From Caryophanales bacterium UBA7581 (GTDB lineage Bacteria > Bacillota_I > Bacilli_A > RFN20 > CAG-826): a stretch of DNA of 9,006 nt. This document shows, piece after piece, positions 6,053 to 9,006 of this stretch. The DNA lies in NCBI GenBank assembly GCA_002477825.1, contig DLKT01000059.1:1-9006 (forward strand), in the 5' to 3' direction. A program made the translations under genes and the position numbers. Position 1 is the stretch's first letter. Each line of letters opens with the position of its first letter. The notes below the pieces were generated by a model, which had not been told where the DNA came from, ran no database searches, and saw nothing but the letters and a program-made list of their open reading frames with translations.

Positions 6053-6763
6053 ATGAACATTGCAATTATTCTTGCTGCGGGAAGCGGAACTCGAATGGGA
6101 AATGCCTCTGTACCTAAGCAATTTTTAATGATTTATAATAAGCCTATTGTAGTTCACACGATTGAACAATTTGAAATGCACTTCGACATTGATGAAATTG
6201 TCGTTGTTACCAAAAAGGATTACATTGATGAAATTAAAGTTTGGATTCGTCAATTTGACTTATCTAAAGTGCATCACGTCGTAGAAGGTGGAGATACGAG
6301 ACAAGCCTCTGTTTATAATGGATTACTCGCTATCGCTCCTTTTGCTAAAGATGATGATATCGTTTTAATTCACGACTCTGCTCGTCCTTTAGTGAATGGA
6401 AGAATTATTTCTGATAACATCGAAGGCGCCTTACGTTATGGCGCAGTAGACACAGTGATTCCTTCAGCAGATACAATTATTCATTCGCAAGACGGAGAAA
6501 AGATTGATGACGTTCCTCTTAGAAAAGAACTATTCCTAGGACAAACCCCACAATCTTTCCGTTATGAAAAAATTATGAAAGCACATCAAGAAGCTATTAA
6601 AAATCATATTGAAAATGCGAGTGATGATGCCCAATTAATTCGTAAAAACCAAGGAGAAGTTTATTTAGTAAATGGCGATCGTTTAAATTTCAAAATCACT
6701 ACTTTTGATGATTTAATGATGTTAAAGGCTTTACTTAAAATTGGAAAAACCGAGGTACAATAA
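6053..6763 (+). CDS. tarI: D-ribitol-5-phosphate cytidylyltransferase (IspD/TarI family)
   Basis: Transfers CMP from CTP to ribitol 5-phosphate, giving CDP-ribitol for ribitol-phosphate cell-surface polymers. It has 236 residues, the family's normal length. The nucleotide-binding loop is LAAGSGTRMG (7-16), followed by VPKQF (K22). The CTP/metal site is HDSARP (D108, R111), followed by GAVDTVI and GQTPQSF (163-169). The family also contains IspD (methylerythritol phosphate pathway). MGNASVPKQF and GAVDTVIPSADTI resemble TarI, and the next gene is a tarJ homologue, so TarI is preferred. IspD activity cannot be fully excluded from sequence alone. The gene is first in an operon, and its stop is followed after 2 nt by the tarJ ATG. 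Confidence 0.88.
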   Translation: MNIAIILAAGSGTRMGNASVPKQFLMIYNKPIVVHTIEQFEMHFDIDEIVVVTKKDYIDEIKVWIRQFDLSKVHHVVEGGDTRQASVYNGLLAIAPFAKDDDIVLIHDSARPLVNGRIISDNIEGALRYGAVDTVIPSADTIIHSQDGEKIDDVPLRKELFLGQTPQSFRYEKIMKAHQEAIKNHIENASDDAQLIRKNQGEVYLVNGDRLNFKITTFDDLMMLKALLKIGKTEVQ

Positions 6764-6765
6764 TT

Positions 6766-7809
6766 ATGTTTTCTAAAACGTATAAAATCGTAAATCCTAA
6801 AGTGATTGAGGAATTTTTAGAGAACGTAAGTCCTTTAGAAACCGAAGCCATTGTACAAATTGATAAACTCGCTGTTTGTAAAGCGGATCTCCGCTACTAC
6901 TTAGGATTAAGAGCGAAAGAAGTTCTTGAAAAAAAATATCCTATCACTCCTATTCATGAAGCGGTGGGTGTGGTTTTAAAAGATCCCAGTGGGAAGTTCA
7001 AAAAAGGTGATCACGTCATCTTAGTTCCTAATCTTGTCGATGAAAGCAAATGCGCTTCTTGTTTAGTTTCACGCTGCCAAGATTATGATATTGAACAAAA
7101 CTATTGTCCTAACGCTAAATTTGCTAGTAGTACTTGCGATGGATTTTTAAGAAAATATGTTACCTATAACACAAACTTCTTAGTGAAGTATAATGAAGAA
7201 ATTCCTGCAAAATATGCGGTTTTTTCTGAATTACTTAGCGTTGCGAATGCCGCAATTCGAAGAATTCATATTAAAGAAAATGATCAAATTGCTATATGGG
7301 GCGATGGCCTCATGGCTTATGTAGTCTATGTGATATTAAATAAAGTTCTTCACCATCCTGTTACCGTGATTGGTTTAAATAAAGACAAGTTACAAACCTT
7401 CCAAGGCGCTTCTACTTTCTCCATTCAAGAAGTAAAATCCGCTCATTTAACTTTTGATACTTTATTTGAATGCGTAGGTGGTAATGGCTCGGAAGTTGCT
7501 ATTAACGAAATGATTGATCAAGCACGAGTAGGTGCCACTCTTGTACTCATGGGTGTTAGTGAGAATCGAGTACAAATTAATACACGTAGCATTTTAGAAA
7601 AAGGCCTTGTCTTAAAAGGTGTAACTAGAAGTTCTGTCAATGATTTTATTCAAGTGGCGCAATACATTGAGTCACCCGAGGTTATTGAAGCAATTAAACC
7701 ACTTGTACTCTCCATCACTAATATCAAAAGTGTTACTGATATTTATCACGTTTTTGATGAAGAAGCAAATAATAAAACGATAGTTGGAAAAAATATTATG
7801 GAGTTTTAA
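6766..7809 (+). CDS. tarJ: Ribulose-5-phosphate reductase (TarJ, zinc alcohol dehydrogenase family)
   Basis: Reduces D-ribulose 5-phosphate to D-ribitol 5-phosphate, with NADPH in known TarJ, supplying the TarI substrate. It has 347 residues in the medium-chain dehydrogenase fold. The catalytic zinc ligands are C38, H64 and E65 (PIHEAVG), with E155 nearby. The Rossmann loop is WGDGLMAY (178-185). The diagnostic C-terminal stretches FECVGGNGSEVAINEMID and NTRSILEKGL closely resemble staphylococcal TarJ as I remember it. Two oddities stand out: cysteines C96, C99, C104 and C114 form a structural-zinc-like cluster with unusual spacing, and the third glycine of the Rossmann loop is A184. GAGGT (6752-6756) at the tarI end serves as its ribosome binding site. 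Its stop overlaps the next start by one base (TAATG). Confidence 0.92.
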   Translation: MFSKTYKIVNPKVIEEFLENVSPLETEAIVQIDKLAVCKADLRYYLGLRAKEVLEKKYPITPIHEAVGVVLKDPSGKFKKGDHVILVPNLVDESKCASCLVSRCQDYDIEQNYCPNAKFASSTCDGFLRKYVTYNTNFLVKYNEEIPAKYAVFSELLSVANAAIRRIHIKENDQIAIWGDGLMAYVVYVILNKVLHHPVTVIGLNKDKLQTFQGASTFSIQEVKSAHLTFDTLFECVGGNGSEVAINEMIDQARVGATLVLMGVSENRVQINTRSILEKGLVLKGVTRSSVNDFIQVAQYIESPEVIEAIKPLVLSITNIKSVTDIYHVFDEEANNKTIVGKNIMEF

Positions 7810-8204
7810 TGATGAATGATACTATACTATATGCGGTGGGAGAAATCCATGAAGGAACCATCACGGGAATTCAACCCTATGGTGCATTTGTTCTTTTTCC
7901 AAATGGCCAGCAAGGTTTAATTCATATTTCCGAAATTTCCTCTCGCTTTGTTAGAAGTATAAACGACTATGTTCAAATTGGAAAAATGGTGCGCGTCAAG
8001 ATTATTGGCGAAGATGCCCAAAACCATTACTTGCGTTTATCCTTAAAACAGATGGTTGAAAGGGAACGGCAAATTGTTCGTAGACCACCAGTATTAAAAA
8101 GAAAAAGGAAAAACGACGATGAAGCAAAAGATTTCCAAGCCTTAGCCGACCATTTAGACCAATGGATAGAAGATGCTTGGGAAAAAGAGGAGAAAACAAA
8201 ATGA
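7809..8204 (+). CDS. yugI: S1-domain RNA-binding protein (YugI/GSP13/CvfD-like)
   Basis: A 131-residue protein with one S1 OB-fold domain (about residues 10-80): VGEIHEGTITGIQPYGAFV, then GQQGLIHISEIS, ending VKIIGEDAQNHYLRLSLK. A basic segment (RRPPVLKRKRK) and an acidic, helical tail follow. This layout and length match the small general-stress or ribosome-associated S1 proteins of Firmicutes (YugI of Bacillus, CvfD of streptococci), which act as post-transcriptional regulators. The RNA target here is unknown. ATG 7809 overlaps the tarJ stop by one base. The second codon, ATG at 7812, is 8 nt from GGAG (7800-7803) and is an equally good start. The TGA stop overlaps the pgi ATG (ATGA). Confidence 0.88.
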   Translation: MMNDTILYAVGEIHEGTITGIQPYGAFVLFPNGQQGLIHISEISSRFVRSINDYVQIGKMVRVKIIGEDAQNHYLRLSLKQMVERERQIVRRPPVLKRKRKNDDEAKDFQALADHLDQWIEDAWEKEEKTK

Positions 8205-9006
8205 TTCAATTAGATTTAACACACACACATACCGATGTGAAATTCGAAGATTATCAAGAGAAAGTTAAAAAAATCCATCACATGATTTTAGATAAGACCG
8301 GTGCTGGAAATGATTTCTTAGGTTGGACCACTTGGCCAAGAGATTATGATAAAGAAGAAGTCCAACGCATGATTAAAGACGCGAAATACGTTAGAGAACA
8401 TTTCGATGTCTTAGTCGTTTGTGGTATTGGCGGTTCTTATTTAGGCGCTCGCGCAGCCATTGAAGCTTTAAATGGTTTATTTCCAAATGACCATTTAAAA
8501 ATCATTTATATGGGCCAAACTTTTTCACCTAAATATTTAGCCCAAGTCATGGACTATTTAAAAGACAAAAACTTTGCCATTAACGTAATTTCTAAATCAG
8601 GTACCACCACTGAAACTTCTATTTCTTTCCGTTTATTACGTGAAATGCTAGAAGCTAAAATTGGTAAAGAAGCCGCTAAAAAAGCCATTTATGCGACAAC
8701 CGATAAAGAAAAAGGTGCTTTAAAAACTTTATCCACCCAAGAAGGATATACTACTTATGTTCTTCCTGATGATATCGGTGGCCGTTACTCTGTTTTAACC
8801 GCAGTTGGTCTTTTCCCTATTGCTTGTAGTGGCGTTAACATTCAAGAAATGTTAGATGGGGCAAGAGAAGCCATGGAACTTTATAACAACGAAGATTTAT
8901 CTACCAATATTTGTTATCAATATGCTGTAATGAGAGATTATTTCTATCATCACCAAAAGAGTGTTGAAATGTTTGTTACCTATGAACCTTCTTTAACACA
9001 AATTGG
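8201..9006 (+). CDS. pgi: Glucose-6-phosphate isomerase (partial, C-terminus outside window)
   Basis: Interconverts glucose 6-phosphate and fructose 6-phosphate in glycolysis. 268 codons are present, about 60% of the roughly 450-residue firmicute form. The frame is open to the edge. Visible motifs are GIGGSYLGARAAIEAL (from residue 75), the phosphate-binding SKSGTTTETS (131-140) and the family signature DDIGGRYSVLTAVG (190-203). The sequence ends in TYEPSLTQIG, just before the expected active-site glutamate region, which lies beyond the window. The ATG overlaps the S1 gene's TGA by 4 nt (ATGA), and GAGGAG (8187-8192) is 8 nt upstream. It is the fourth gene of the tarI-tarJ-S1 operon, so an envelope precursor pathway and an upper-glycolysis enzyme would share one transcript. 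Confidence 0.96.
   Translation, partial: MIQLDLTHTHTDVKFEDYQEKVKKIHHMILDKTGAGNDFLGWTTWPRDYDKEEVQRMIKDAKYVREHFDVLVVCGIGGSYLGARAAIEALNGLFPNDHLKIIYMGQTFSPKYLAQVMDYLKDKNFAINVISKSGTTTETSISFRLLREMLEAKIGKEAAKKAIYATTDKEKGALKTLSTQEGYTTYVLPDDIGGRYSVLTAVGLFPIACSGVNIQEMLDGAREAMELYNNEDLSTNICYQYAVMRDYFYHHQKSVEMFVTYEPSLTQI

Noticed and set aside
5912..6121. Minus-strand open frame of 69 codons across the HAD-tarI gap
   Set aside because: It overlaps a terminator, a promoter and the start of tarI, and has no ribosome binding site; it is not a credible gene.
8002..8209. Two minus-strand open frames antisense to the S1 gene
   Set aside because: Both are shadows of the lysine- and glutamate-rich S1 tail; no initiation signals are seen.

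Overview
The window looks like chromosomal DNA of a low-GC, Gram-positive-type bacterium (Bacillota, perhaps an Erysipelotrichia- or Mollicutes-related lineage). The grounds are strong A+T bias, purine-rich AGGAGG-type ribosome binding sites, textbook sigma-A promoters, very short intergenic gaps and AT-rich hairpin terminators. TGA is used as a stop (HAD gene, S1 gene) and TGG encodes Trp, so this is the standard code, not the Mycoplasma code. The lineage is inference from composition and protein style.

Left part, minus strand (1-1219): a GT4-type glycosyltransferase whose 3' end lies outside the window, with its own strong promoter. Between it and the next block is an isolated tRNA-Leu(GAG) on the plus strand (1455-1538). 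It has a promoter, an encoded CCA and a terminator that sits back to back with the terminator of the convergent minus-strand operon.

Centre, minus strand (1611-4898): a two-gene operon transcribed from about 4918. It holds gpmI (cofactor-independent phosphoglycerate mutase, glycolysis) and then an M3-family zinc oligoendopeptidase. The gpmI stop codon touches the peptidase start codon, and the peptidase ribosome binding site lies inside the last gpmI codons.

Right part, plus strand (5069-9006): first a single-gene HAD phosphatase with its own promoter, a perfect 8-bp dyad centred on its -10 box, and a weak terminator. Then comes a second operon with a well-formed extended -10 promoter: tarI-tarJ (ribulose 5-phosphate to ribitol 5-phosphate to CDP-ribitol, for a ribitol-phosphate surface polymer), a YugI/CvfD-like S1 RNA-binding protein, and pgi (glucose-6-phosphate isomerase, cut by the window end). 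The genes in this operon are 2 nt apart or overlap by 1 and 4 nt.

Together the window mixes central carbon metabolism (gpmI, pgi) with envelope polymer functions (tarIJ and possibly the glycosyltransferase). I found no mobile element, CRISPR array, phage gene or obvious new defence system. The most notable non-coding signals are three different inverted repeats, each placed at a promoter.
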